In this document: one piece after another, positions 41,276 to 51,555 of the stretch
Numbering within the stretch: position 1 is the stretch's first letter
How the letters are laid out: each line of letters opens with the position of its first letter
Source of the DNA: an uncultured Prevotellaceae bacterium
GTDB taxonomy: Bacteria; Bacteroidota; Bacteroidia; Bacteroidales; Bacteroidaceae
Assembly (NCBI GenBank): GCA_902778535.1
Contig: CACYYG010000012.1
Span: 1 to 64,000, forward strand
DNA length: 64,000 bases
Direction of reading: 5' to 3'
Notes under the pieces: generated by a model
The model's database searches: none
What the model was told of the DNA's origin: nothing
The model's input: the letters and a program-made list of their open reading frames with translations, nothing else
Translations under genes and position numbers: made by a program

Positions 41276-43456
41276 ATGAGTAAGTTCAGCAAGCAGAAAG
41301 TCATGCCGCGCTATTTCATCATAGCCGTAGCACTCGTCCTGGTAGGCATCGCCGTCATCGCGAAGGCTGCCTACACCATGACTGCCGAGAAAGAATGGTG
41401 GGCAGAGGTTTCACGCAGTCAGGTGAACCTGGCCGACAGCATCAAGCAACCCAACCGTGGCAACATCCTCAGCTGCGACGGTCAGCTGCTGGCTGGCAGC
41501 ATACCCGAATATGAAATGCACATCGACTTCCGCGCTGGCGGTCAGTGGGTCAACCACGTCTTCGTAGAAGACACCGCCTGGGTGCACAAGCGCGACACGC
41601 TGTGGCACGAGAAACTCGACAGCATCTGCGATGGCCTGCACCGCATCTTCCCGCAGAAATCGGTCGAGGAGTTCCGTGCTCACCTCACGGAGGGCTACGA
41701 GAAAAAGAGCCGCTACTGGCCCGTGTGGCGCGGCAAGGTAGACTTCGTCACCTACAACGAGGTGAAGAAGCTTCCTTACTTCAAGCTGCCGCCTAACAAG
41801 GGCGGCTTTCTGGGCGAGGAGTATCCTGCCCGCCGTCACCCGTTTGGCTCACTGGCCGAGCGCACCATCGGCTCGCGCGACACTGCACGCTACGGCATTG
41901 AGCTGGCCTACGACTCGCTGCTGACCGGCACCTGCGGCATCGCTCACAAGCAGAAGGTGCGCGACAAGATGGTCTACGTCACCAGCACACCGCCCATCGA
42001 CGGTGCCGACCTTGTCACCACCATCGACATCGGCATGCAGGACCTGGCAGAGCAGGCACTGCTGAAAAAACTACGCGAGATTGACGCACTGATGGGCGTC
42101 GCCATCGTCATGGAGGTGCAGACGGGCGACGTGAAGGCCATTGTCAACATGGAGAAAGGCGGCGACGGCGACTTCCATGAGCGTCTGAACAATGCCCTGG
42201 GCTACCGCTGCGAACCCGGCTCGGTGTTCAAGACTGCCAGCATACTCGTGGCTTTGGACGATGCCGTCGTCGACACCAGCTATATCATCCACACCGGCAG
42301 TGGCATCATGCCCATGCACGGCGCCAGGATGAAAGACCACAACTGGCATCGCGGCGGCTACCACGACATCAACGTGGCGAGAGCCCTGGAGGTCAGCTCA
42401 AACATTGGCGTCAGCTTTGTCATCGACAACTTCTACCGCTCCAACCCGCAACGCTATGTCGACGGACTGCGTCGCGTGGGCATCGGCATGGACCTCGGAA
42501 TACCGCTCAACGAGTACCGCAGGCCAAAAATCAGAGACGCTATGGACAGCAACGGCAGGATACATGACGACTGGTATAAGACTACCCTGGCCTGGATGTC
42601 CATCGGCTATGAAACGCAAATTGCGCCCATCAACACGCTGACTTTCTACAATGCCATTGCCAACGACGGCAAACTCGTGCAGCCGCGCTTCGTCAGCAAG
42701 GTGATGAAGGAAGGGCAAGTGGTGAAGGAGTTTGAGCCCGTGGTACTGAAGGAACAGATAGCCCGGCCCGAGGCCATCAAGACCATGCAGACCATCCTGA
42801 CACACGTTGTCAGCCAGGGCCTCGGCAAACGTGCCGGCTCTACGTCGTTCTCCGTGGCGGGAAAGACGGGAACGGCGCAGGTGTCTGACGGTACTTACAG
42901 CTACCACAGCGGGAAGAGCTGCCACTGGCTGAGCTTCTGCGGCTATTTCCCCGCCGACAAACCCCGATACTCGTGCATCGTCTGCATCAAGACTACCAAC
43001 GGCACACCGTCGGGCGGTCTGCAGTCGGGCTCTGTGTTCCACGAGATCTCTGAAGGCGTCATGGCCAGCAGCGTAAGGAAGGTGGCCGCAAATGCCTGTG
43101 ACGAACATTCCGTCTTCGTACCCGAAGTAAAGAACGGCGATGTACAGGCTGCCGACTACGTGCTCGACCACCTCGACATCAAAACAACCGGCAACTGGAT
43201 GACGGCAACGACGGCAAACAGTCCCGTGTGGGGACAGGCACAGGCACAAGAGAACGCTGTGCGCTTAGACAAAATGACTACCAACGACAACATCATGCCC
43301 GACGTGAAGGGCATGGGTGCACGCGATGCCGTCTACCTGCTCGAGAAGATGGGCATCAGCGTAGAACTCAGCGGCATTGGCGACGTGCAGACGCAGAGCA
43401 TCCCCGCCGGAACGGCGCTGCATTTTGGCATGACGTGCCGTCTGGTTCTGGGATAA
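41276..43456 (+). CDS. ftsI: Penicillin-binding protein 3 (FtsI) with PASTA domain
   Basis: 726 aa septal transpeptidase. One membrane helix (about 13-35), a dimerisation domain starting RGNILSCDGQLLAG, then the transpeptidase domain with the catalytic SVFK (Ser316), SSN (374-376) and KTG (530-532). A single C-terminal PASTA domain (about 672-726, MPDVKGMGARDAVYLL) is typical of Bacteroidota. A longer insert (about 85-170) in the pedestal region is also usual for the phylum. It cross-links septal peptidoglycan made by FtsW. Confidence 0.95.
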   Translation: MSKFSKQKVMPRYFIIAVALVLVGIAVIAKAAYTMTAEKEWWAEVSRSQVNLADSIKQPNRGNILSCDGQLLAGSIPEYEMHIDFRAGGQWVNHVFVEDTAWVHKRDTLWHEKLDSICDGLHRIFPQKSVEEFRAHLTEGYEKKSRYWPVWRGKVDFVTYNEVKKLPYFKLPPNKGGFLGEEYPARRHPFGSLAERTIGSRDTARYGIELAYDSLLTGTCGIAHKQKVRDKMVYVTSTPPIDGADLVTTIDIGMQDLAEQALLKKLREIDALMGVAIVMEVQTGDVKAIVNMEKGGDGDFHERLNNALGYRCEPGSVFKTASILVALDDAVVDTSYIIHTGSGIMPMHGARMKDHNWHRGGYHDINVARALEVSSNIGVSFVIDNFYRSNPQRYVDGLRRVGIGMDLGIPLNEYRRPKIRDAMDSNGRIHDDWYKTTLAWMSIGYETQIAPINTLTFYNAIANDGKLVQPRFVSKVMKEGQVVKEFEPVVLKEQIARPEAIKTMQTILTHVVSQGLGKRAGSTSFSVAGKTGTAQVSDGTYSYHSGKSCHWLSFCGYFPADKPRYSCIVCIKTTNGTPSGGLQSGSVFHEISEGVMASSVRKVAANACDEHSVFVPEVKNGDVQAADYVLDHLDIKTTGNWMTATTANSPVWGQAQAQENAVRLDKMTTNDNIMPDVKGMGARDAVYLLEKMGISVELSGIGDVQTQSIPAGTALHFGMTCRLVLG

Positions 43457-43500
43457 CTGTCTACACATTATTATTATATATATAGAAGGAGGACAGAAGC

Positions 43501-44952
43501 ATGAAACTGAGTGAACTCACAGGAAAGTTAAAAGTTACGATGACCGCAGGCCCCGCCGACGTCAACATCACCGGTGTAGACATCGACTCGCGCCGCGTCA
43601 GCGCCGGTCATCTGTTTGTGGCCATTCGCGGCACGCAGACCGACGGCCACCAATACATTGCAAAAGCTGTGGAACAGGGCGCTGCCGCCATTCTGTGCGA
43701 GGAGCTGCCACAGACATTGGCCGACGGTGTGGCCTATATCCAGGTACCGTCAACCGAGGCCGCCGTGGGAATCGTAGCTACTATTTTCCACGGCTGCCCG
43801 TCAGAACACATGAAGCTGGTGGGCGTTACCGGCACTAATGGCAAGACAACCATCGCCACACTGCTCTTCCACCTGTTCCGCCGCCTGGGCCACAAGTGCG
43901 GCCTTTTGAGCACCGTCTGCAACTACATCGAAGACGAGCCTATCCCGGCCAGCCACACCACGCCCGATGCTATCGAGCTGAACACGCTGCTGGAAAGGAT
44001 GATGCAGGAAGGCTGCGAGTATGTCTTTATGGAGTGTTCCAGCCACGCCATCGCTCAGCAGCGCATCGGCGGTCTGACCTTTGCCGGTGGCATTTTTACA
44101 AATCTCACCCGCGACCATCTGGACTATCACAAGACCGTGGAGAATTATCGCAACGCCAAGAAGAAATTCTTCGACGACCTGCCAAAAGGAGCCTTCGCCA
44201 TTACCAATGCCGACGATAAGAACGGCCTGTTCATGGTGCAGAACACGAAGGCAGCGGTGAAGACTTACAGCGTGCGCCAGATGGCCGATTTCCGGGCACG
44301 CATCATTGAGTGCCACTTCGAGGGAATGTATCTTGAGATGGACGGTCGTGAGGTGGGCGTGCAGTTCATCGGCAAATTCAACGTCAGCAACCTCCTCGCC
44401 GTCTACGCCACAGCCGTCATGCTCGGCAAGCAGCCCGATGACGTGCTGGTGGTGATGAGCACGCTGAAGAGCGTGGCCGGACGTCTGGAGCCTATACACT
44501 CGCCGGAAGGCTGGACCGCCGTCGTGGACTACGCCCATACGCCCGATGCCTTAGAGAATGTGCTGCGCGCCATTCATGAGGTGCTCGACGGCAAGGGACA
44601 TGTCATCACCGTGTGCGGCGCTGGCGGCAACCGCGACAAGGGCAAGCGGCCGCTGATGGCGCAGGAAGCCGTGAAGCAAAGCGACCGCGTCATCATTACC
44701 AGCGACAACCCGCGCTTCGAGGAGCCGCAGGACATCATCAACGACATGCTGGCCGGTCTCGACGCAAAGCAGATGAAGAAGGTGCTGACCATCGCCGACC
44801 GCCGCGAGGCCATCCGTGCCGCTGCCATGATGGCACAGAAAGGCGATGTCATTCTCATTGCCGGCAAAGGCCATGAGGACTATCAGGAAATCAAGGGCGT
44901 GAAGCATCACTTCGACGACCGTGAGGAAGTGAGGAAAATCATTAACTCATGA
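43501..44952 (+). CDS. murE: UDP-MurNAc-L-Ala-D-Glu:meso-diaminopimelate ligase
   Basis: 483 aa Mur ligase. The P-loop is [16 protein letters not shown]; the carbamoylated Lys region and ATP domain follow, and the C-terminal domain carries SDNPRFEEP. The DNPR motif is the signature of enzymes that add meso-diaminopimelate rather than lysine, so the peptidoglycan should be of DAP type. Third amino acid of the stem peptide. Confidence 0.96.
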   Translation: MKLSELTGKLKVTMTAGPADVNITGVDIDSRRVSAGHLFVAIRGTQTDGHQYIAKAVEQGAAAILCEELPQTLADGVAYIQVPSTEAAVGIVATIFHGCPSEHMKLVGVTGTNGKTTIATLLFHLFRRLGHKCGLLSTVCNYIEDEPIPASHTTPDAIELNTLLERMMQEGCEYVFMECSSHAIAQQRIGGLTFAGGIFTNLTRDHLDYHKTVENYRNAKKKFFDDLPKGAFAITNADDKNGLFMVQNTKAAVKTYSVRQMADFRARIIECHFEGMYLEMDGREVGVQFIGKFNVSNLLAVYATAVMLGKQPDDVLVVMSTLKSVAGRLEPIHSPEGWTAVVDYAHTPDALENVLRAIHEVLDGKGHVITVCGAGGNRDKGKRPLMAQEAVKQSDRVIITSDNPRFEEPQDIINDMLAGLDAKQMKKVLTIADRREAIRAAAMMAQKGDVILIAGKGHEDYQEIKGVKHHFDDREEVRKIINS

Positions 44953-44982
44953 TAAGGTGATAACGAAAAAAAGAAAACAAAC

Positions 44983-46254
44983 ATGCTGTATTACCTCTTT
45001 CGATTATTAGAAGAATACAATATCCCTGGTGCTCACCTGTGGAGTTACATCTCTTTCCGCGCCGCCATCACGCTGGTGCTTTCACTGCTTATTTCAGCAT
45101 GGTTTGGCGAGCGGTTCATCAAGTGGATGAAGAAGCGCAAAATCTTTGAGACCGAGCGCGACCCTTCCATCGACCCCTTTGGCGTAGAGAAGAAAGGTGT
45201 GCCCACCATGGGCGGCATCATCATCATCGTGTCCATTCTGGTGCCTGTACTGTTGCTGGGCCGCCTGCGCAACATCTACCTCATCCTGATGATCATCACC
45301 ACGGTGTGGCTCGGTTTTCTGGGTTTCATGGATGACTACATCAAGATTTTCAAGCGCAACAAGGAGGGCCTGAAGGGTAAGTACAAGATTGTTGGACAGG
45401 TCAGCATCGGTTTCATCGTGGGCATGGTGCTTTACCTCAGCCCCGACGTGGTGATGCGTGAGAACGTGACGGTGCCTTCACAGGACAAGACTGAGATAGT
45501 GAAGCACGAGCCAGAGGCGCACAAGTCGCTGCAGACCACCATCCCCTTCGTGAAGCATCACAACCTGAGCTACAGCGACGTGATGTCGTGGGTGGGCAAG
45601 CACAAGGTGGCCGCCGGCTGGATTCTCTTCGTGCTGATCACCATCCTCGTAGTGACGGCTGTGAGCAACGGCGCCAACCTGAACGACGGCATGGACGGCA
45701 TGTGCGCCGGCAACTCGGCCATCATCGGCGTGGCACTCGGCATCCTGGCATACGTGTCGGGCCACATCGGCTTTGCCTCCTATTTCGACATCATGTACAT
45801 CCCGCACAGCGAGGAGCTGGTCATCTTCCTCTGCGCCTTCGTCGGCGCCATGGTGGGTTTCCTCTGGTACAACGCCTTCCCGGCACAGATATTCATGGGC
45901 GACACAGGCTCGCTGACCATAGGCGGCATCATCGGCGTGTGCGCCGTCATCATCCACAAGGAACTGTTGCTGCCCATCCTCTGCGGCATCTTCTTTGTCG
46001 AAAGCCTGAGCGTTATCATACAGACGCAGTGGTTCAAGATACAGAAGCGCAAGGGCCGCCGCGTGCGTGTGTTCCGCGCCACGCCCATCCACGACAATTT
46101 CCGCAAGCTCGACTCGCAGCTCGACGCCACGTCGCGCTACATCCTTCACGGGTGGCCGCGCCGCCCCTTCCACGAGTCGAAGATCACCATCCGTTTCTGG
46201 ATTGTCACCATCATCCTTGCGGCCATCACACTTATCACGCTTAAAGTAAGATAA
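44983..46254 (+). CDS. mraY: Phospho-MurNAc-pentapeptide transferase
   Basis: 423 aa polytopic enzyme (about ten helices) that joins phospho-MurNAc-pentapeptide to undecaprenyl phosphate, giving lipid I. Catalytic motifs: FMDDYIKIFKRN (the Asp pair), NLNDGMDGM, and FMGDTGSLTIGG, then the His-containing loop ATPIHDNFRK. It is longer than E. coli MraY (360 aa) because of an extra periplasmic segment of about 60 residues (about 150-210), common in Bacteroidota. Confidence 0.96.
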   Translation: MLYYLFRLLEEYNIPGAHLWSYISFRAAITLVLSLLISAWFGERFIKWMKKRKIFETERDPSIDPFGVEKKGVPTMGGIIIIVSILVPVLLLGRLRNIYLILMIITTVWLGFLGFMDDYIKIFKRNKEGLKGKYKIVGQVSIGFIVGMVLYLSPDVVMRENVTVPSQDKTEIVKHEPEAHKSLQTTIPFVKHHNLSYSDVMSWVGKHKVAAGWILFVLITILVVTAVSNGANLNDGMDGMCAGNSAIIGVALGILAYVSGHIGFASYFDIMYIPHSEELVIFLCAFVGAMVGFLWYNAFPAQIFMGDTGSLTIGGIIGVCAVIIHKELLLPILCGIFFVESLSVIIQTQWFKIQKRKGRRVRVFRATPIHDNFRKLDSQLDATSRYILHGWPRRPFHESKITIRFWIVTIILAAITLITLKVR

Positions 46255-46266
46255 ACAAACAATAAA

Positions 46267-47598
46267 ATGAAGAGAATCGTTATACTTGGAGCAGGCGAAA
46301 GCGGTGCCGGAGCTGCCGTTCTGGCAAAGAAAGAAGGCTTCGACGTGTTTGTAAGCGACATGTCGAAGATTGCACCGCGCTACAAGCAGCTACTCGACGA
46401 ACATCACATCATCTGGGAGGAAGGCCAGCACACCGAGGGTCTTATCCTCAATGCCGACGAGATTATCAAGAGTCCGGGCATCCCCGACACGGCGCCGATG
46501 ATGCAGAAGGTCATCGCTGCAGGCATACCCGTCATCAGCGAGATAGAGTTCGCAGGCCGCTACACCACGTCGAAGATGGTGTGCATCACGGGCTCCAACG
46601 GCAAAACCACTACCACGTCGCTCATCTATCATATCTTCAAGAACGCTGGCTACGACGTGGGTCTGGCAGGCAACATAGGCCGTTCGCTGGCCTTGCAGGT
46701 GGCCGAGGAGCCGCACGAATACTACGTCATCGAGCTGTCGTCGTTCCAATTAGACAACATGTACGACTTCAGGGCCGACATTGCCGTGCTGCTCAACATC
46801 ACACCCGACCACTTGGACCGCTACAATTTCGAAATGCAGAACTACGTGGACGCGAAGATGCGCATCACGCAGAATCAGACGGCACAGGATGCTTTCATCT
46901 ACTGGAACGACGACCCCATCATCCGTCGCGAACTGGAGAAATATGACATCAAGGCCGTACAGTATCCCTTCTCTGAGCTGAAGGAGAAAGGCAGCATCGG
47001 CTATATCGAGGCTGGCAAGTACACGATAGAGAAGCCCGAGCCCTTCAACATGGAGCAGGAGGCACTGAGCCTGACAGGCCGCCACAACATCTACAACTCA
47101 CTGGCTGCCGGGATCGCCTCCAACATCGCCGGCATCAAGAAGGAAGTGATCCGCCAGTCGTTAAGCGACTTCCCGGGCGTGGAGCACCGTTTAGAGAAGG
47201 TATGCACCGTGCGCGGCGTGCACTATGTCAACGACTCGAAGGCCACCAACGTCGATGCCTGCTGGTATGCCCTCGACTCGATGAAGACGAAGGTGGTGCT
47301 CATCGTCGGCGGCAAGGACAAGGGCAATGACTACGAGCCCATCAAGCCACTCATCCGCGAAAAGTGCAGGGCCATCGTCTACCTCGGCGCCGACAACCAG
47401 AAGCTGCACGACAACTTCGATGCACTCGGCCTGCCTGTACGCGACACCCACTCGATGCCCGACTGTGTGCAGGCCTGCTACGAGCTGGCCCAGCCCGGCG
47501 ACACAGTGCTGCTCTCACCCTGCTGCGCCTCCTTCGACCTCTTCAAGAACATGGAAGACCGCGGCGAGCAGTTCAAGGAACTGGCAAGGAACCTATAG
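46267..47598 (+). CDS. murD: UDP-MurNAc-L-alanine:D-glutamate ligase
   Basis: 443 aa. N-terminal Rossmann domain starting VILGAGESGAGAAVLAK, P-loop CITGSNGKTTTTSLIYH, central-domain IELSSFQLDN and NITPDHLDRY, and C-terminal VNDSKATNVDACWYAL and LSPCCASFDLF. Adds D-Glu to UDP-MurNAc-L-Ala in the cytoplasm. Separated from mraY by 12 bases. Confidence 0.96.
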   Translation: MKRIVILGAGESGAGAAVLAKKEGFDVFVSDMSKIAPRYKQLLDEHHIIWEEGQHTEGLILNADEIIKSPGIPDTAPMMQKVIAAGIPVISEIEFAGRYTTSKMVCITGSNGKTTTTSLIYHIFKNAGYDVGLAGNIGRSLALQVAEEPHEYYVIELSSFQLDNMYDFRADIAVLLNITPDHLDRYNFEMQNYVDAKMRITQNQTAQDAFIYWNDDPIIRRELEKYDIKAVQYPFSELKEKGSIGYIEAGKYTIEKPEPFNMEQEALSLTGRHNIYNSLAAGIASNIAGIKKEVIRQSLSDFPGVEHRLEKVCTVRGVHYVNDSKATNVDACWYALDSMKTKVVLIVGGKDKGNDYEPIKPLIREKCRAIVYLGADNQKLHDNFDALGLPVRDTHSMPDCVQACYELAQPGDTVLLSPCCASFDLFKNMEDRGEQFKELARNL

Positions 47599-47620
47599 AC
47601 TAGTCAATCTGTAAAAAAGC

Positions 47621-48868
47621 ATGAACAAGAAAATAGGCAATCTCTTCAAAGGCGACAAAGGCATCTGGATGGTGTTCTTCTTCCTATGCCTCATCAGCCT
47701 CATCGAGGTCTTCTCGGCCTCGAGCACGCTGTCGTTCAAGAGCCACAACTACATGGGGCCCATCATCTATCACGCAGGCACCATCCTCTTCGGCATCGTC
47801 ATCACCATCGTTACGCTCAACATTCCGTGCCGATACTTCAAACTCACCACGCCCATCTTCCTGTTCCTGTCCTACGCCACGCTGCTCTGGGTGCTGTTCT
47901 TCGGCGAGAGCATCAACGGCGCCAACCGCGTCATCCAGTTGCCGGGATTCACCTTCCAGCCCTCTGAGCTGGCCAAGGGCACGATGGTGCTGGCTACGGC
48001 ACAGATTCTGAGCGCCATGCAGTTAGAAGACGACAGCGGCGCCGACCCTAAGGCCATGAAGTATATCCTGTGGCTGGCTCTGCCCATGATTATGCTTATC
48101 GGGCTGGAGAACCTGTCGACGGCGATGTTGCTCTTTGCCGTCATCTTCGCGATGATGTTCATCGGACGTGTGCCCTTGAAACAGTTAGGCAAGGTGGTGG
48201 GCGTCGTAGTGCTGATGGGTGCGCTGGCCTTCGGCATTGGAACACTGGCCGGTGACGACGCAGCCAAGACCGACGCCACCGAGCAGACCACTGCCAATGT
48301 GCAGCACAAGGAGGAAGGCTTCGTGGCCAAGATTTTCCACCGCTTCGGCACATGGCGCAACCGCTTGGTGAACCACCAGCCACGGCCCGAGAATCCCAAG
48401 GACTACAAAGTGAGGGAGAACTTCCAGGTGGCGCACTCTAACTTCGCCATCGCGTCGTCGGGCATCTTCGGCAAAGGGCCGGGCAACTCTGTGGAGCGCG
48501 ACTACCTGCCGCAGGCTTTCTCCGACTTCATCTTCAGCATCATCATCGAGGAAATGGGACTCATAGGCGCCATTGCCGTGGTGTTTCTCTACATCATCCT
48601 GCTGTTCCGATCTGCGCGAATATCGGGGAGGTGTGAGAACAACTTCCCCGCCTTCCTCGTCATGGGCTTAGCCCTGCTCTTAGTCACTCAGGCGGCCATC
48701 AACATGATGGTGGCCGTGGGCATCGGCCCCGTCACGGGCCAGCCGCTGCCGTTGGTGTCGAAGGGCGGCACGTCAACTTTGGTGAGCTGTGCCTACATAG
48801 GCGCCATACTCAGCGTCAGCCGCTCGGCAAAGCGCAACGACTTGGCGAAAGAAACCGCAAACGCATAA
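47621..48868 (+). CDS. ftsW: Peptidoglycan polymerase of the SEDS family, FtsW
   Basis: 415 aa with about ten helices. Conserved SEDS parts are INGANRVIQLPGFTFQPSEL, the segment SGIFGKGPGNSVERDYLPQA, and FSIIIEEMGLIG, with the catalytic Asp in the loop before it. Position between murD and murG and pairing with FtsI in the same cluster make it FtsW rather than RodA. A hydrophilic loop (about 215-265) is rich in Thr and Lys. Confidence 0.94.
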   Translation: MNKKIGNLFKGDKGIWMVFFFLCLISLIEVFSASSTLSFKSHNYMGPIIYHAGTILFGIVITIVTLNIPCRYFKLTTPIFLFLSYATLLWVLFFGESINGANRVIQLPGFTFQPSELAKGTMVLATAQILSAMQLEDDSGADPKAMKYILWLALPMIMLIGLENLSTAMLLFAVIFAMMFIGRVPLKQLGKVVGVVVLMGALAFGIGTLAGDDAAKTDATEQTTANVQHKEEGFVAKIFHRFGTWRNRLVNHQPRPENPKDYKVRENFQVAHSNFAIASSGIFGKGPGNSVERDYLPQAFSDFIFSIIIEEMGLIGAIAVVFLYIILLFRSARISGRCENNFPAFLVMGLALLLVTQAAINMMVAVGIGPVTGQPLPLVSKGGTSTLVSCAYIGAILSVSRSAKRNDLAKETANA

Positions 48869-48886
48869 AAAAGAAAGGATTAGGAT

Positions 48887-50017
48887 ATGAAAGAAGCAAT
48901 CAGAGTCATCATCAGCGGCGGCGGCACTGGCGGACACATCTTCCCCGCCGTATCCATTGCCAACGCCATCCGTGAGCTGTTGCCCGACGCCCAGATTCTC
49001 TTCGTAGGCGCTGAGGGAAGAATGGAAATGCAGCGCGTGCCGCAGGCAGGCTATGAGATAAAAGGCCTGCCCATCATGGGTTTCGACCGCAAGAACCCGC
49101 TGAAGAACATCAAGGTGCTCTATCGCGTGTGGAAATGCCAGCGCATGGCTAAGCAAATCATCAAGGAATTCCAGCCGCAGGTGGCGGTAGGCGTTGGCGG
49201 CTATGCCAGCGGCCCTACGCTGAACATGGCAGCTAAGATGGGCGTGCCGTGCCTGTTGCAGGAGCAGAACAGCTACGCCGGCGTCACCAATAAGCTGTTA
49301 GCGAAGAAGGCGGCCAAGATTTGCGTGGCCTACGAAGGCATGGAGCGCTTCTTCCCCAAGGAGAAAATCATGCTGACCGGCAATCCCGTGCGCCAGGCCC
49401 TGCTCGAATCGAAGGTGACGCGACAGGAGGCACTGGCCAGCTTCGGCCTTGATAGCGCAAAGAAGACCGTGCTCTTGGTGGGCGGAAGCCTTGGCGCCCG
49501 CACCATCAACGAGAGCGTCCTGCAGCACCTCGACCTGATTGGCGACTCGGGCCTGCAGTTCATCTGGCAGACTGGCAAGTATTACAGCGCAGAGATAGCT
49601 CGCAGGCTTGGCGAGGAACCTCTCAAATCGCAAATCTCAAAACTCAAATCTCAGATCATCATCACCGACTTCATCAGCGACATGGCTGCCGCCTACCGCG
49701 CTGCCGACCTGGTCATCAGCCGTGCCGGTGCAGGCAGCATCAGCGAGTTCTGTCTGCTGGGCAAGCCTGTCATCCTCGTGCCAAGCCCCAACGTGGCCGA
49801 GGATCACCAGACGAAGAACGCCATGGCCTTGGTCAACCACGATGCCGCCCTCTATGTAAAGGATGCCGAGGCTCCTGACAAACTCATCCGACTGGCCATC
49901 GACACAGTGAAGGACGACGCACGCCTGGCCTCGCTCAGCGAGAATATCCTGAAGATGGCTCTGCCCGACAGCGCAGAAATCATTGCCAAGGAAGTCATCG
50001 CACTGGCCAGAAAATAA
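48887..50017 (+). CDS. murG: UDP-GlcNAc:lipid I N-acetylglucosaminyltransferase
   Basis: 376 aa GT28 enzyme that makes lipid II on the inner leaflet. N-terminal RVIISGGGTGGHIFPAVSIA, VGVGGYASGP, and the C-terminal UDP-GlcNAc site SRAGAGSISEFCLLGKPVI. Between about residues 245 and 257 the protein has an extra LKSQISKLKSQI stretch encoded by CTCAAAT-type repeats (49621-49660). This occupies the loop before the conserved ITDFISDMAAAYRAAD and keeps the frame. Confidence 0.95.
   Translation: MKEAIRVIISGGGTGGHIFPAVSIANAIRELLPDAQILFVGAEGRMEMQRVPQAGYEIKGLPIMGFDRKNPLKNIKVLYRVWKCQRMAKQIIKEFQPQVAVGVGGYASGPTLNMAAKMGVPCLLQEQNSYAGVTNKLLAKKAAKICVAYEGMERFFPKEKIMLTGNPVRQALLESKVTRQEALASFGLDSAKKTVLLVGGSLGARTINESVLQHLDLIGDSGLQFIWQTGKYYSAEIARRLGEEPLKSQISKLKSQIIITDFISDMAAAYRAADLVISRAGAGSISEFCLLGKPVILVPSPNVAEDHQTKNAMALVNHDAALYVKDAEAPDKLIRLAIDTVKDDARLASLSENILKMALPDSAEIIAKEVIALARK
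49621..49660 (+). repeat. In-frame CTCAAAT filler inside murG
   Basis: TCTCAAATCGCAAATCTCAA and similar units with a 7-base spacing, of the same kind as the AAATCTC filler between genes at 14709-14733. Encodes LKSQISKLKSQ. Confidence 0.8.
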
Positions 50018-50030
50018 CCGCTTTTAAAAA

Positions 50031-50111
50031 ACATATACCTTTTTGAAAAAAAGGGTCATGGTTTTGAAAAAAAACATATACCTTTTTTGAAAAAAACATA
50101 TATCCTTTTTG
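50031..50111 (+). repeat. A/T-rich tandem filler between murG and murC
   Basis: Three or four diverged copies of TTTTTGAAAAAAACATATACC. There is no gene. It fills most of the 133-base gap and could give hairpins of A and T runs but no clear terminator, in keeping with read-through of the cluster. Confidence 0.75.
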
Positions 50112-50150
50112 AAAGCCCCTATAGCACTGAGAAAAATAAACGTGAAAACA

Positions 50151-51554
50151 ATGAAAGACAACAACCATTTCGGAGAATACAAGGCCGTCTATTTCATCGG
50201 CGCAGGCGGCATCGGCATGAGTGCCATTGCCCGCTATTTCATCAGCCGCGGATTGGTGGTGGCCGGCTACGACCGCACACCCTCAGAGCTGACGCGCCGT
50301 TTAGAGAAGGAAGGCATGCTGCTGCACTATGAGGAGAGTGTGGCCGACATTCCCCATGCCTGCAAAGACCCGCAGCACTGTCTGGTGGTATACACGCCTG
50401 CTATTCCTGCCGAGCACAAGGAATTAGTTTTCTTCCGCGAGAACGGCTTCGAGATAGAGAAACGCGCCGAAGTGCTGGGCACCCTGACACGTCAGATGCA
50501 CGGCCTGTGCGTGGCTGGAACCCACGGCAAGACCACGACCAGCACAATGTGTGCACACATCCTGCACCAGAGCCATTTAGACTGCAACGCGTTTCTCGGC
50601 GGTATTGCGAAGAATTACGGCACGAACTACATCCTCAGCCAGACATCGGACTTTGTTGTCATCGAGGCCGACGAATACGACCGCTCGTTCCATCATCTCA
50701 GGCCCTATATGTCGGTCATCACAGCCACCGACCCCGACCATTTAGACATCTATGGCACGAAAGAAGCCTACCTCGAGAGCTTCCGCCACTACACGGAGCT
50801 GATACAGCCCGAGGGCGCCCTTATCGTGCACCGTGGACTTGAGATGAAAGAGAGCCTGCAGCCCGGCGTGCGCCGCTATGACTACAGCCTGGACGAGGGC
50901 GACTTCCACGCCGAGAACATCCGTATGGAGAACGGCGACATCACCTTCGACTTCATCTCGCCCATCGAGAGCATCAGGAACGTGGAGCTGGGACAGCCCG
51001 TTCCCATCAATATCGAGAACGGCATTGCCGCAATGGCCATGGCACAGCTGGCCGGCTGCACGGCCAACGAGCTGCGCATCGGCATGCTGTCGTTCAGCGG
51101 CGTGGACCGCCGTTTCGACTTCAAGATTCGCACGCCCGAGCTGGTGTTCCTCTCCGACTATGCCCATCACCCGAAGGAAATTTACCAGAGTGCCCGCTCC
51201 ATGCGCCTGCTCTACAAAGACCGCCATATCACGGCCATCTTCCAGCCGCATCTCTACAGTCGCACGAAGGATTTCTACCGCGAGTTTGCCGAGGCACTGA
51301 GCCAGTTAGACGAGGTCATCCTCACCGACATCTACCCTGCCCGTGAAAAGCCCATCGAAGGCGTCACGTCGCAGCTCATCTACGACTGTCTGAAGCCGGG
51401 GGTGAAGAAGCAGCTCATCACAAAGGACGATGTCATCCCGTTGGTGAAAAGCCGCGACTTCGACGTGCTCATCGTCCTTGGCGCAGGCGACCTCGACGAG
51501 CAGGTGCCGCAGATTGCCAACATCCTGAAACGCAAGATCAACCTCAAGCCGTAA
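50151..51554 (+). CDS. murC: UDP-N-acetylmuramate:L-alanine ligase
   Basis: 467 aa. FIGAGGIGMSAIARYFISRG at the N-terminus, P-loop VAGTHGKTTTSTM, VIEADEYDRSF, TATDPDHLDIYGT and the C-terminal SDYAHHPKEI and FQPHLYSRT. It adds L-Ala to UDP-MurNAc. ATG 50151 was chosen over an in-frame TTG at 50109, which lies at the end of the filler. It ends one base before ftsQ. Confidence 0.95.
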   Translation: MKDNNHFGEYKAVYFIGAGGIGMSAIARYFISRGLVVAGYDRTPSELTRRLEKEGMLLHYEESVADIPHACKDPQHCLVVYTPAIPAEHKELVFFRENGFEIEKRAEVLGTLTRQMHGLCVAGTHGKTTTSTMCAHILHQSHLDCNAFLGGIAKNYGTNYILSQTSDFVVIEADEYDRSFHHLRPYMSVITATDPDHLDIYGTKEAYLESFRHYTELIQPEGALIVHRGLEMKESLQPGVRRYDYSLDEGDFHAENIRMENGDITFDFISPIESIRNVELGQPVPINIENGIAAMAMAQLAGCTANELRIGMLSFSGVDRRFDFKIRTPELVFLSDYAHHPKEIYQSARSMRLLYKDRHITAIFQPHLYSRTKDFYREFAEALSQLDEVILTDIYPAREKPIEGVTSQLIYDCLKPGVKKQLITKDDVIPLVKSRDFDVLIVLGAGDLDEQVPQIANILKRKINLKP

Positions 51555-51555
51555 C

